From Bradyrhizobium forestalis (GTDB taxonomy: Bacteria; Pseudomonadota; Alphaproteobacteria; Rhizobiales; Xanthobacteraceae), in NCBI RefSeq assembly GCF_002795245.1, contig NZ_PGVG01000039.1, forward strand, positions 1-64,000: DNA of 64,000 bases, given 5' to 3'. The position numbers and the translations under genes are program-made. Shown here piece by piece: positions 52,461-60,597 of this stretch (within the stretch, counting starts at the first letter, position 1; each line of letters opens with the position of its first letter). The notes beneath the pieces were generated by a model, which did not search any database, was not told the origin of the DNA, and was given only the letters and a program-made list of their open reading frames with translations.

Positions 52461-52568
52461 CGTCATTCCGGGGCGCGCCACTTGGCGCGAACCCGGAATC
52501 CATCAGGCCACGGAGGCTGCCGCGCGATGGATTCCGGGCCCGCGCCTACGGCGCGTCCCGGAATGACG
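52461..52568. repeat. Palindromic intergenic element, family F
   Basis: CGTCATTCCGGGGCGCGCCA and GCGAACCCGGAATCCAT at the left; ATGGATTCCGGGCCCGCGCC and GGCGCGTCCCGGAATGACG at the right. Second copy at 58547. Confidence 0.85.
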
Positions 52569-52946
52569 AGCGGTTATTTGGCTCGTGAGAATGTCTTGTA
52601 GATTCAATCACTTACCTACTGTGCATGGGGTTGTTTTCGCAACTTTTGTTTTGCCAGCGTCCGCAGCCGGGGAATCCATTTGACTCCTCCCCGATTCTGA
52701 TTCGACTCCGCGCCGTCCCCAGCTTTAACGAATCCGGTCGCTTGTGCGGCCACGCAAAACTCCATCTAGTGCGCAACCAATATGAGTCCCGCGACATGTT
52801 GCGTGAACGGAACAGGACTCAACAGGGAGTCAGCGATTCGGCCGCGATTCGTTCTAGAGTCGTTCCGAAGCTTAAAGCGAACGGGAAAAGCGTCGCAAAG
52901 TGAGACAGTTGCGCGGGATTTGGGGAGAGCGTGCCGCACCCTCCGC
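52569..52946. other. Intergenic region without recognised feature
   Basis: About 380 bases between a family F and a family B element. Slightly lower GC than its surroundings, short frames only, no stem-loop with a T-run, no tRNA-like cloverleaf. Nothing could be assigned. Confidence 0.5.
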
Positions 52947-53051
52947 CGTCATGCCCCGGCTTGACCGGGGCATCCAGTACGCCGCGGCCTCTCGGCTCGA
53001 CCGCAGCCGTCTCGGCGTACTGGATCGCCCGGTCAAGCCGGGCGATGACAG
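52947..53051. repeat. Palindromic intergenic element, family B
   Basis: CGTCATGCCCCGGCTTGACC left, CCCGGTCAAGCCGGGCGATG right, with CCAGTACGCCG facing CGGCGTACTGG inside. It ends 85 bases before the helicase start. Confidence 0.85.
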
Positions 53052-53136
53052 CGCTGTGTGTGGGAACGGCCCAGCCCCCTCACCGCCTCATCCAGCACTG
53101 ACATTCGCCCAAATCGCCACTACCTAATCCCCGGAC

Positions 53137-56100
53137 ATGGCATTTTCCTCCTCCCCCTTCGCCTCCGAGCGCGCCCTTCACGATCGAGTGCCTGGCGCGG
53201 GCGTCACTGCGGTGCTCGGGCCGACCAACACCGGCAAGACCCATCTCGCCATCGAGCGGATGCTCGCGCATCCCTCCGGCATGATCGGGCTGCCGCTGCG
53301 CCTGCTCGCGCGCGAGGTCTACAACAAGATCGCCGACAGGGCGGGCGCCGCCAGCGTCGCGCTCGTCACCGGCGAGGAGAAGATCAAGCCGAAGAACCCG
53401 CGCTATTGGGTGTCGACCGTCGAGGCGATGCCGCGCGACCTCGACGTCTCCTTCCTCGCCGTCGACGAGGTCCAGATCGCCGCCGATCTCGAACGCGGCC
53501 ACGTCTTCACCGATCGGCTGCTCAACCGCCGCGGCCGTGACGAGACGCTGCTCTTGGGCGCCGCCACCATGAGGCCGATCATCGAGCGGCTGCTGCCGGG
53601 CGTCTCCATGATCACGCGGCCGCGCCTGTCCAGCCTCGAATTCGCCGGCGACCGCAAGATCACGCGCCAGCCGCGCCGCACCGCCATCGTCGCGTTCTCG
53701 GCCGATGAAGTCTACGCCATCGCCGAGCTGATCCGCCGCCAGCACGGCGGCGCCGCCGTGGTGCTGGGCTCGCTGTCGCCCCGCACCAGAAACGCACAAG
53801 TGGCGATGTTCCAGAACGGCGATGTCGATTATCTCGTCGCCACCGATGCCGTCGGCATGGGCCTCAATCTCGACGTCGATCACGTCGCCTTCGCCTCCGA
53901 CCGCAAGTTCGACGGCTACCAGTTCCGCCGCCTGACGCCGGCCGAATTCGCGCAAGTAGCCGGCCGCGCCGGCCGCGCCACCCGCAACGGCACCTTCGGC
54001 ACCACGGGCCGCTGCGCGCCGTTCGAGCCCGAGCTCGTCAACGCGCTGCAGAACCACACCTTCGATGCCGTGAAGGTGCTGCAATGGCGCAACGCGAAGC
54101 TGGATTTCTCCTCGCTCGGCGCGCTGCAGGTGTCGCTGAACCTCGCCCCCGGCCACGAGACGCTGACGCGCGCGCCTGTGGCCGAGGACATGCGCGTGCT
54201 CGACCACGCCGCCCGCGACAGCGAGGTGCGCGATATCGCGCATGGCAAGGCGGCGGTGGAGCGTCTCTGGGAGGCCTGCCAGGTCCCCGATTACCGGAAA
54301 CTGTCGCCGGCCGCCCATGCCGAGCTGGTGACGACGCTGTACGGCTTCCTGATGCGGAAGGGCTGCATTCCCGATTCCTGGTTCGAGGCCCAGGTCACCC
54401 AGGCCGACCGCATCGACGGCGATATCGACACGCTGTCGGCCCGAATCGCCCAGATCCGCACCTGGACCTTCGTCGCCAACCGCCCGGACTGGCTGAGAGA
54501 CCCCGAACGCTGGCAGGGGATCACGCGGGAGGTCGAAAATAAATTATCGGATGCGCTCCATGAACGCTTGACTGAGCGTTTCGTTGATCGCCGGACCAGT
54601 GTATTGATGCGCCGCCTGCGGGAGAACACGAGCTTGAATACTGAAATCGGCAAGACCGGCGAAGTCATCGTCGAAGGCCATGTCATCGGCCGCCTCGACG
54701 GCTTCACCTTTGCACCGGATGCGGCGGAAGCAGGCTCCGATGCGAAAGCCTTGCAGGCTGCAGCGCAAGCGGTGCTCGCCGGCGAGATCAATGCGCGCGC
54801 CGAAAAGCTCGGCAATGCGCCGGACGAGCAGTTCGTGCTGACCTCGGAAGGCATCATCCGCTGGACCGGCGATGCCGTGGCGCGGCTGTCTGCCGCAGAG
54901 GACGCGCTGCATCCGCGCATCCGCATCATCTCCGACGAGCGCCTCACCGGCGCCCCCCGCGACAAGGTGCAGGCGCGGCTCGAGCTCTGGCTCAAGACGC
55001 ATATCGAAAAGCTGCTCGGGCCGATGTTCGAGCTCAGCAAGGCCGAGGACGTCACCGGCATTGCCCGCGGCATCGCCTATCAGCTGGTCGAGGCGCTCGG
55101 CGTGCTCGAGCGTCCGAAGATCGCCAGCGAGCTGAAGGATCTCGACCAGCCCTCGCGCGCCGTGTTGCGGAAATACGGCGTCCGCTTCGGCGCCTATCAC
55201 ATCTATTTCCCCGGCCTGCTCAAGCCCGCCGCGCGTGCGCTCGCCGCGCTGCTCTGGGCGCTGAAGCAGGACAATGTCGATCTCTCCGCGCTGTCGGGCG
55301 CGCAGCATCTGGCATCGTCCGGCCGCACCTCGTTCCCGGTCGACAAGCAGCTGCCGCGCGATGCCTATCGCGTGCTCGGCTACAAGCAGGCTGGCGAGCG
55401 CGCCGTGCGCGTCGACATTCTGGAGCGCCTGGCCGACCTGATCCGCCCGGCGCTGGCCTGGCGCGAGAACGCGCCGGGCGAAAAGCCCGCCGGCGCGTTC
55501 GACGGCCGCAGCTTCGTGGTGACGCAGGCGATGACCTCGCTCACGGGATCAGCCGGCGAAGACTTTGCCTCCGTGCTGCGTGCGCTCGGCTATCGCTTGG
55601 AGAAGCGCCCGCCGCTGCCACAGAAGCCGGTCGTTACCGAAACGGTTGCGGCCGAGACGCCGCCCGCCGAGGGCAGCGCCGAGACCTCGACCGAAGCCGC
55701 GGCGGAGGCCGTTGCCGGCCTGCCGGTGGAGGCGACTGCATCGACCGAAGCCGCCGCCGAAGCCGTCACGGTCGAAGACGCCCCCGGCGTGGAGCCGCAC
55801 GACGAGCCAGCCCACGACGAGCCCGCCCACGACGAGCCCGCCCATGAGGAGCCGGCGCTCGAAGCGTCTCCAGAAGCGCCCGTCACGCCCGAAGATGCCC
55901 CCGGCATCGCGCCGCCCGCCGAAGAGGCTGCGACGTCCCCCGAGGCTGCCGGCCTGGAAGCTGCTGCCGCCGAGACCGCCGCGACGGAAGCTGCCGCATC
56001 GCCCGATGCTGCCGCGCCTGAGGCTGCGGCCCCGCCCGCCGAGCCCGAGCTGGTCGAGGTCTGGCGCCCGGCCGGCCGTCACGAGGATCGCAAGCCGCGT

Positions 56101-56538
56101 CACGAGCGCCATCGCCACCAGCGTCACCACCATCAGCCGCGTTCGCAGGCGGGTGCTGAGGCCAGCGCGGCGGGTCCGGGCGAAGCCGCCGAAGGCGCGA
56201 AGCCGGGCCATCGCCACGGCGGGCATCGGAAAGATTTCCGCAAGGGCCGCGAAGAAGGTGGCGATCGCCGCGAGCAGCGCAGCGACAACAACCGCCGTTT
56301 CGAGGGCAAGGATCGTGATCGCGGCAAGGGCAAGCCCGGCGATCGCGACGGCGGCCGCGAGCATCGTGGCCGCGACCGCGACAAGGGCCGCGATCGTCGC
56401 GATCGCGAGTCCGGTCCCTCGCTGCGTCCCTACGCATCGAGCGCGAATCCGCGCGAGCGCGATCGTCCCATCGATCCGAACTCGCCCTTCGCCAAGCTTG
56501 CCGCGCTGAAGGAGCAGCTGTCGGGGCGGAAGGAGTGA
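53137..56538 (+). CDS. Suv3-like DExH RNA helicase with long disordered C-terminal tail
   Basis: 1133 residues. The helicase core resembles mitochondrial SUV3/SUPV3L1: Walker A 'VLGPTNTGKTHLAIE' (28-35), DEVQ box (110-113), 'LLLGAATMRPIIERLLPG' and the second-domain motifs 'YLVATDAVGMGLNLDVDHVA' and 'FAQVAGRAGRATRNGTFG'. A Suv3-type C-terminal part continues to about 830. The remaining some 300 residues are low-complexity: Ala/Glu/Pro-rich, with 'HDEPAHDEPAHDEPAHEEP' tandem repeats, then His/Arg- and Arg/Asp/Gly-rich segments likely to bind RNA. Mitochondrial Suv3 works with polynucleotide phosphorylase or RNase R-like enzymes in RNA decay, so a degradosome-like role is plausible. Confidence 0.9.
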   Translation: MAFSSSPFASERALHDRVPGAGVTAVLGPTNTGKTHLAIERMLAHPSGMIGLPLRLLAREVYNKIADRAGAASVALVTGEEKIKPKNPRYWVSTVEAMPRDLDVSFLAVDEVQIAADLERGHVFTDRLLNRRGRDETLLLGAATMRPIIERLLPGVSMITRPRLSSLEFAGDRKITRQPRRTAIVAFSADEVYAIAELIRRQHGGAAVVLGSLSPRTRNAQVAMFQNGDVDYLVATDAVGMGLNLDVDHVAFASDRKFDGYQFRRLTPAEFAQVAGRAGRATRNGTFGTTGRCAPFEPELVNALQNHTFDAVKVLQWRNAKLDFSSLGALQVSLNLAPGHETLTRAPVAEDMRVLDHAARDSEVRDIAHGKAAVERLWEACQVPDYRKLSPAAHAELVTTLYGFLMRKGCIPDSWFEAQVTQADRIDGDIDTLSARIAQIRTWTFVANRPDWLRDPERWQGITREVENKLSDALHERLTERFVDRRTSVLMRRLRENTSLNTEIGKTGEVIVEGHVIGRLDGFTFAPDAAEAGSDAKALQAAAQAVLAGEINARAEKLGNAPDEQFVLTSEGIIRWTGDAVARLSAAEDALHPRIRIISDERLTGAPRDKVQARLELWLKTHIEKLLGPMFELSKAEDVTGIARGIAYQLVEALGVLERPKIASELKDLDQPSRAVLRKYGVRFGAYHIYFPGLLKPAARALAALLWALKQDNVDLSALSGAQHLASSGRTSFPVDKQLPRDAYRVLGYKQAGERAVRVDILERLADLIRPALAWRENAPGEKPAGAFDGRSFVVTQAMTSLTGSAGEDFASVLRALGYRLEKRPPLPQKPVVTETVAAETPPAEGSAETSTEAAAEAVAGLPVEATASTEAAAEAVTVEDAPGVEPHDEPAHDEPAHDEPAHEEPALEASPEAPVTPEDAPGIAPPAEEAATSPEAAGLEAAAAETAATEAAASPDAAAPEAAAPPAEPELVEVWRPAGRHEDRKPRHERHRHQRHHHQPRSQAGAEASAAGPGEAAEGAKPGHRHGGHRKDFRKGREEGGDRREQRSDNNRRFEGKDRDRGKGKPGDRDGGREHRGRDRDKGRDRRDRESGPSLRPYASSANPRERDRPIDPNSPFAKLAALKEQLSGRKE

Positions 56539-56542
56539 TCCC

Positions 56543-56812
56543 ACGACCGAGCGGCAACGCCTCGACAAATGGCTGTGGCACGCGCGGGTGGTGAAGGCGC
56601 GCACCTCCGCGGCCGAGCTCGTCGTCACAGGCCATGTCCGCCTCAACGGCGCCCGCGAGACATCGCCGGGCCACGCGATCAAGATCGGCGACGTGCTCAC
56701 CATCGCGCTCGACCGCACGGTGCGCGTGTTGAAGGTGACGGGCTTCAACGAACGCCGCGGCGACGCCGCCTCGGCACGGGTGCTCTACGAGGAGCTAGGG
56801 ACGCGCAATTAA
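56543..56812 (+). CDS. S4-domain RNA-binding protein (Hsp15-like), apparent ACG start
   Basis: 89 residues if started at ACG 56543: 'TTERQRLDKWLWHARVVKAR' (first codon read as Met) begins the S4 domain, followed by 'AAELVVTGHVRLNGARETSP' and 'GHAIKIGDVLTIALDRTVRV'. Hsp15-type proteins bind stalled 50S-nascent chain complexes. No ATG, GTG or TTG in frame precedes the essential RLDKWLW helix; the first is GTG at 56588, which would delete it. AAGGAG lies seven bases before the ACG, ideal spacing, and overlaps the end of the helicase gene. ACG initiation, or a mutated start, is therefore inferred. Confidence 0.75.
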   Translation, partial: TTERQRLDKWLWHARVVKARTSAAELVVTGHVRLNGARETSPGHAIKIGDVLTIALDRTVRVLKVTGFNERRGDAASARVLYEELGTRN

Positions 56813-56944
56813 TTGCGCTTCCCATTCATTTCTTGGTCGATCAAACACACAAAGCCGTCATGATCGGGCCTTCCCGACCTTGCGGCGCCGGGCCATCCGC
56901 GCTAGGCAAGCCGCGACTTCTAAAAGAGCTTTTCGGAGCGTTGG

Positions 56945-57283
56945 ATGACTTACGTCGTCACTGAAAACTGCATCAAGTGCAAGTACACCGACTGCGTCGA
57001 GGTCTGCCCGGTCGACTGCTTCTACGAGGGCGACAACATGCTCGTCATCCACCCCGACGAGTGCATCGACTGCGGTGTGTGCGAGCCGGAATGCCCCGCC
57101 GATGCCATCAAGCCGGACACGGAACCGGGCCTCGAAAAGTGGCTCCAGGTCAACGCCGACTACGCCAAGAGCTGGCCCAACATCACCCAGAAGAAAGAAT
57201 CACCCGCCGACGCCAAGGAATTCGACGGCATGGAGGGAAAGTTCGAGAAATATTTTTCTCCGAACCCGGGCTCGGGCGACTAA
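56945..57283 (+). CDS. fdxA: 7Fe ferredoxin FdxA
   Basis: A 112-residue ferredoxin with one [3Fe-4S] and one [4Fe-4S] cluster. The cysteine array Cys9, Cys12, Cys17, Cys21 ('ENCIKCKYTDCVEVCPVDCF') and Cys40, Cys43, Cys46, Cys50 ('DECIDCGVCEPECP') fits, with Cys12 not necessarily a ligand. The C-terminal 50-residue extension ('EKWLQVNADYAKSWPNITQK') is typical of proteobacterial FdxA. GGAG six bases upstream supports the start. It precedes carD, as in related genomes. The partner enzymes are unknown. Confidence 0.96.
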   Translation: MTYVVTENCIKCKYTDCVEVCPVDCFYEGDNMLVIHPDECIDCGVCEPECPADAIKPDTEPGLEKWLQVNADYAKSWPNITQKKESPADAKEFDGMEGKFEKYFSPNPGSGD

Positions 57284-57351
57284 TTCGCGCCCAAACTTAA
57301 CCCTAATAGCGGCGCTGCCGCCGAAAACCAGCCCTCAAGACCCCTAAATCA

Positions 57352-57379
57352 TTGATTTTTGCGGGAAATGTGCTATATT
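57352..57379 (+). promoter_or_regulatory. Promoter of carD
   Basis: TTGATT (57352-57357), 16-base spacer, TATATT (57374-57379), a near-consensus housekeeping promoter 98 bases before the preferred carD start, in a short AT-rich window between two GC-rich genes. Because it overlaps codons of the longest possible carD frame, it argues against a start at 57378. Confidence 0.7.
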
Positions 57380-57476
57380 GGGCACATTAAGCCGAACCCC
57401 GTCAGCCCGTTGGCCCCTCTGGGTTCCCGTGAAACCAAATGTCGAACAGGGGCGTGGCAGTTTCCGCGCGCAGGCT

Positions 57477-58457
57477 GTGTCACAGAAAACGCGTAAAAAG
57501 AGTACTTCAGCGAGGGCTTCCCATAAGGAGGCCAAAAAAGTCGCCGCGGCCAGCCGTAGCGCATCCAAGGGTCGGACCGCGACGAAGGCGCCGGCTGCAA
57601 AGTCCTCGAAGAACAAAAGAAGCGCAATGCCTAACAAGACTGCCAAACCGGCCGCGAAAGCGACCGCTGCCAAGCCTGCTGCTGCCAAGCCTGTGACTGC
57701 CAAGCCTGTTACGGCCAAGCCGGTGATTGCCAAGGCTGCCGCTGCCAAGCCCGCGACGAAGGCCCCTGTTGCTGCTGCGCCTGCCAAGGCTCCCGCCGCC
57801 GCCAAGCCGGCCGCCAAGCCCGCTGCTGCGCCGAAGGTCGAGGAAAAGAAGGTCGTGACCCAGCGCCAGGGCTTCAAGGCCAACGAATTCGTCGTCTATC
57901 CCGCTCACGGCGTCGGCCAGATCCTCGCCATCGAGGAGCAGGAGATCGCCGGTGCGAAGCTCGAGCTGTTCGTCATCAACTTCATCAAGGACAAGATGAC
58001 GCTGCGCGTTCCGACCGCCAAGGTCGCCAATGTCGGCATGCGCAAGCTGTCCGATCCGGCGCTGGTCAAGAAGGCGCTGGAGACGCTCAAGGGCCGTGCC
58101 CGCGTCAAGCGCACCATGTGGTCGCGCCGCGCCCAGGAATACGAAGCGAAGATCAATTCGGGCGACATCGTCGCGATCGCGGAAGTCGTGCGCGACCTCT
58201 ATCGCTCGGAGTCGCAGCCGGAGCAGTCGTATTCGGAACGCCAGCTCTACGAAGCGGCGCTCGACCGTCTCTCCCGTGAGATCGCGGTGGTGCAGCACTC
58301 GACCGAGACCGAAGCGGTCAAGGAGATCGAGGCCCAGCTCGCCAAGAGCCCGCGCCGCAATGCCAAGGCGGAAGCCGCTGAAGGCGAGGCGGATGCCGAG
58401 GGCGATACCGACGATACCGATGGCGACGACACCACCGTCGCCGACGAGGCCGCGTAA
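57477..58457 (+). CDS. carD: CarD family transcriptional regulator with Lys/Ala-rich N-terminal tail
   Basis: 326 residues from the GTG at 57477 (ATG at 57627 would give 276). The CarD/TRCF RNA-polymerase-interaction domain starts at 'QRQGFKANEFVVYPAHGVGQ' (about residue 129) and is followed by the C-terminal helical DNA-binding part ('RSESQPEQSYSERQLYEAAL'). CarD stabilises open promoter complexes, especially at rRNA promoters. The N-terminal about 125 residues consist of Lys/Ala/Pro/Ser-rich histone-like repeats such as 'AAKPVTAKPVTAKPVIAKAA'. The C-terminus is acidic. A promoter upstream and a clean intrinsic terminator downstream define a single-gene unit. Confidence 0.88.
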   Translation: MSQKTRKKSTSARASHKEAKKVAAASRSASKGRTATKAPAAKSSKNKRSAMPNKTAKPAAKATAAKPAAAKPVTAKPVTAKPVIAKAAAAKPATKAPVAAAPAKAPAAAKPAAKPAAAPKVEEKKVVTQRQGFKANEFVVYPAHGVGQILAIEEQEIAGAKLELFVINFIKDKMTLRVPTAKVANVGMRKLSDPALVKKALETLKGRARVKRTMWSRRAQEYEAKINSGDIVAIAEVVRDLYRSESQPEQSYSERQLYEAALDRLSREIAVVQHSTETEAVKEIEAQLAKSPRRNAKAEAAEGEADAEGDTDDTDGDDTTVADEAA

Positions 58458-58482
58458 GCAGCCTCGTTCTGCGCAAGCAATC

Positions 58483-58512
58483 AAAAGCCCGGCCGTTCGG
58501 CCGGGCTTTTTG
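58483..58512 (+). terminator. Intrinsic terminator of carD
   Basis: AAAAGCCCGGCC and GGCCGGGCTTTT pair perfectly around GTTC and are followed by further T residues, 26 bases after the stop. Confidence 0.92.
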
Positions 58513-58546
58513 TTTGGGGTCCGCAGGAGCAGCCGTGTGCCACAAC

Positions 58547-58649
58547 CGTCATTCCGGGGCTCGCGCAGCGAGAGCCCGGAATCCATTCATCCATCGTCTC
58601 TGTCGCCCGATGGATTCCGGGCTCGTGCTTCGCACGCCCCGGAATGACG
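58547..58649. repeat. Palindromic intergenic element, family F
   Basis: CGTCATTCCGGGGCTCGCGC and GAGCCCGGAATCCATTCATC at left; GATGGATTCCGGGCTCGTGC and CGCCCCGGAATGACG at right; matches the copy at 52461. It separates the convergent carD and actR genes. Confidence 0.85.
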
Positions 58650-58670
58650 GCGGTGAGAGTTGCGGACGAC

Positions 58671-59204
58671 CTACTTCACCGGCCGCTTCTCGAGCTTCCT
58701 TGCCAGCGTCCGCCGGTGCATGCCGAGCCTTCGTGCCGCCTCCGAGATATTGAATTCCGTCTCGATCAGGGTCTGGTGGATGCGCTCCCATTCCAGTGTC
58801 TTGATCGAGGTCGGCCGCGCATCGAGTGCGACCTCGACGTTGCCTTCGGCCTTGTGGAAGGCGGCTTCGATGTCGTCGGTGTTCGACGGCTTTGCCAGAT
58901 AGTGGCAGGCGCCCAGCTTGATCGCCTCGACGGCGGTGGAGATGCTGGCAAAGCCGGTCAGCACCACGATCAGCATGTCCGGATCATGCGTGTGCAGGAG
59001 CTCGACGCAGGCGAGGCCCGAGGCGCCGCCGAGCTTGAGGTCGACCACGGCGTGGCCGAAGGTACGCTCCTCCAGCACCTTCCGCGCCTCCTCGATCGAG
59101 GTGGCGAGCACGACCTCGTAGCCGCGACGCTCGAACGAGCGCTTCAGCGTGCGGGCGAAGCCGGCGTCGTCCTCGACGACGATGAGTGAACGGTCAGGCG
59201 TCAA
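58671..59204 (-). CDS. actR: Response regulator ActR/RegA
   Basis: A 177-residue global redox/acid-response regulator. Receiver domain about 5-120 with phosphoacceptor Asp55 ('HAVVDLKLGGASGL'), acidic pocket 'VVEDD', and the conserved Lys in 'CHYLAKPSNTD'. A Fis-type HTH lies at the end ('NISEAARRLGMHRRTLARKL'), nearly invariant in RegA/ActR/PrrA. RegA-type regulators control respiratory, carbon- and nitrogen-fixation genes. Overlaps the end of actS by 11 bases. Confidence 0.95.
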   Translation of the reverse strand: MTPDRSLIVVEDDAGFARTLKRSFERRGYEVVLATSIEEARKVLEERTFGHAVVDLKLGGASGLACVELLHTHDPDMLIVVLTGFASISTAVEAIKLGACHYLAKPSNTDDIEAAFHKAEGNVEVALDARPTSIKTLEWERIHQTLIETEFNISEAARRLGMHRRTLARKLEKRPVK

Positions 59205-60597
59205 AACTCCCTCCGATCGCGAGCGTTGCGAGCGGCAACGTCAAGCGCACCGTGGCGCCGCGCTTCCTGTGGTTCTCGGCGGTCACGCTGCCCCCCAGCT
59301 TGCGTAGGACGTTCACCACCAGGAACAGGCCGAGTCCGCCGCCGGCGCGGCCCTTGCTCGACTGATAGGGCTTGCCGAGCTGCGCCAGCATCTCCGGCGC
59401 AAAGCCGGGGCCGCGGTCAGAGATCGACAGCACGAGATTGTCGCCTTCGCGCTCGGCCACCAGCTCGACCCAGTCGCGCGAGACCTCATAGGCGTTGTCG
59501 AGCACGTTGAAGATGACCTGCTTCAGCGCGACGTCTGAGACGATCGCGACGTCCTCGCCGAAGGTGTTGAGGAAGTAGAGCGTGCGCGCCGAGCGCGCGT
59601 TGCGCCATTCGTCGACCAGCGCGGTGACGAAGGCCGTCACCGTCGTCGGCGAGGAGCCTTCGCCGCGCGCTTCGCCGGCCGACACCAGAATTCCTGTCAC
59701 GATCGACTTGCAGCGCTGCAGCGAGGTCTCCATCTCCGCGAGGTCCTCGGCGAGCTCCTGGTCTGCGGCAAGATCCGGCATGCGGCGCCAGTCGCTGAGG
59801 ATCACCGAGAGCGAAGCGAGCGGGGTGCCGAGCTCATGTGCCGCGCCGGAGGCGAGCAGGCCCATGCGCACGATGTGGTCCTGCTCGGCGGCATGCTGAC
59901 GCAGCGCCGCCAGATGCGCGTCACGTTCGCGCAGATTCCGGTTGATGCGGGTGACGAACACGACCAGCAGAACGGCATTGAGCACGAAGCCCAGGAGCAT
60001 GCCTGTTACGGTGAGGCTGTAGGTCTCGCTGATCGGGTTCGGCGGCAGGTCGAGCGGCCGGTACGCCAGCGTCAGCCAGACAAAGCTCGCGCAGGTCAAC
60101 GCCACCAGCGACCAGGTCGAGCGGGAATCGAGCAGCACCGCGCCGAGCGTCACCTGGAGCAGGAACAGCGAGGTGAAGGGATTGGTGGCGCCGCCGGAGA
60201 GGTAAAGCTGCGCGGTCAGCGCGGCGACATCCAGCATCAAGGCGACCAGAAGCTCGTTGTTGGTGATCGCGGCGCGATGGCGCACCCAGACCAGGCTGGA
60301 GACGTTGAGCAGCACCAGCGCGCCGATCACCGCGCCCATCCGCTCCAATGGCAGGGGAATGCCGAGACCGAAATGCACTGCACCGATGGTGACGATCTGG
60401 CCGACCACCGCGGTCCAGCGCAGCTGGATCAGCAGCGCCATGTTCTTGCGGTTGGTCTCGTCGTCGGTGGGCGCTGGGCCGATCAGCTCGCTGCGCGCGT
60501 CCGCCTGCGATTGCAGCGTGACGGGCCCGCCGCCATGGGCAAGCGTTTGGGGAAGCGTCTTCCCGTCGTCAGGTCGGCTCGACGATCGTTCCAGCAT
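59194..60597 (-). CDS. actS: Redox sensor histidine kinase ActS/RegB
   Basis: A kinase of 467 residues from the ATG at 60597. Six membrane spans (about 55-220) carry the quinone-binding motif 'GGATNPFTSLFLLQ' (135-148) of RegB proteins. H-box 'SGAAHELGTPLASLSVILSD' with His254, a cysteine at 296 ('LQRCKSIV') in the position I associate with the RegB redox box, N-box 'QVIFNVLDNAYEVSRDW' and G-boxes 'SDRGPGFAP' and 'GGGLGLFLVVNVLRKLGG' follow. It senses the redox state of the quinone pool and phosphorylates ActR. The start overlaps the SURF1 gene by 29 bases. Confidence 0.95.
   Translation of the reverse strand: MLERSSSRPDDGKTLPQTLAHGGGPVTLQSQADARSELIGPAPTDDETNRKNMALLIQLRWTAVVGQIVTIGAVHFGLGIPLPLERMGAVIGALVLLNVSSLVWVRHRAAITNNELLVALMLDVAALTAQLYLSGGATNPFTSLFLLQVTLGAVLLDSRSTWSLVALTCASFVWLTLAYRPLDLPPNPISETYSLTVTGMLLGFVLNAVLLVVFVTRINRNLRERDAHLAALRQHAAEQDHIVRMGLLASGAAHELGTPLASLSVILSDWRRMPDLAADQELAEDLAEMETSLQRCKSIVTGILVSAGEARGEGSSPTTVTAFVTALVDEWRNARSARTLYFLNTFGEDVAIVSDVALKQVIFNVLDNAYEVSRDWVELVAEREGDNLVLSISDRGPGFAPEMLAQLGKPYQSSKGRAGGGLGLFLVVNVLRKLGGSVTAENHRKRGATVRLTLPLATLAIGGSFDA

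Noticed and set aside
55796..55850. Tandem direct repeats that might be taken for a CRISPR-like array
   Set aside because: They are about 15 bases long, without spacers, and in frame inside the helicase gene (His-Asp-Glu-Pro-Ala units).
57378..57476. Upstream start of carD at TTG 57378
   Set aside because: It overlaps the -10 element of the carD promoter, so the mRNA would begin downstream of it.
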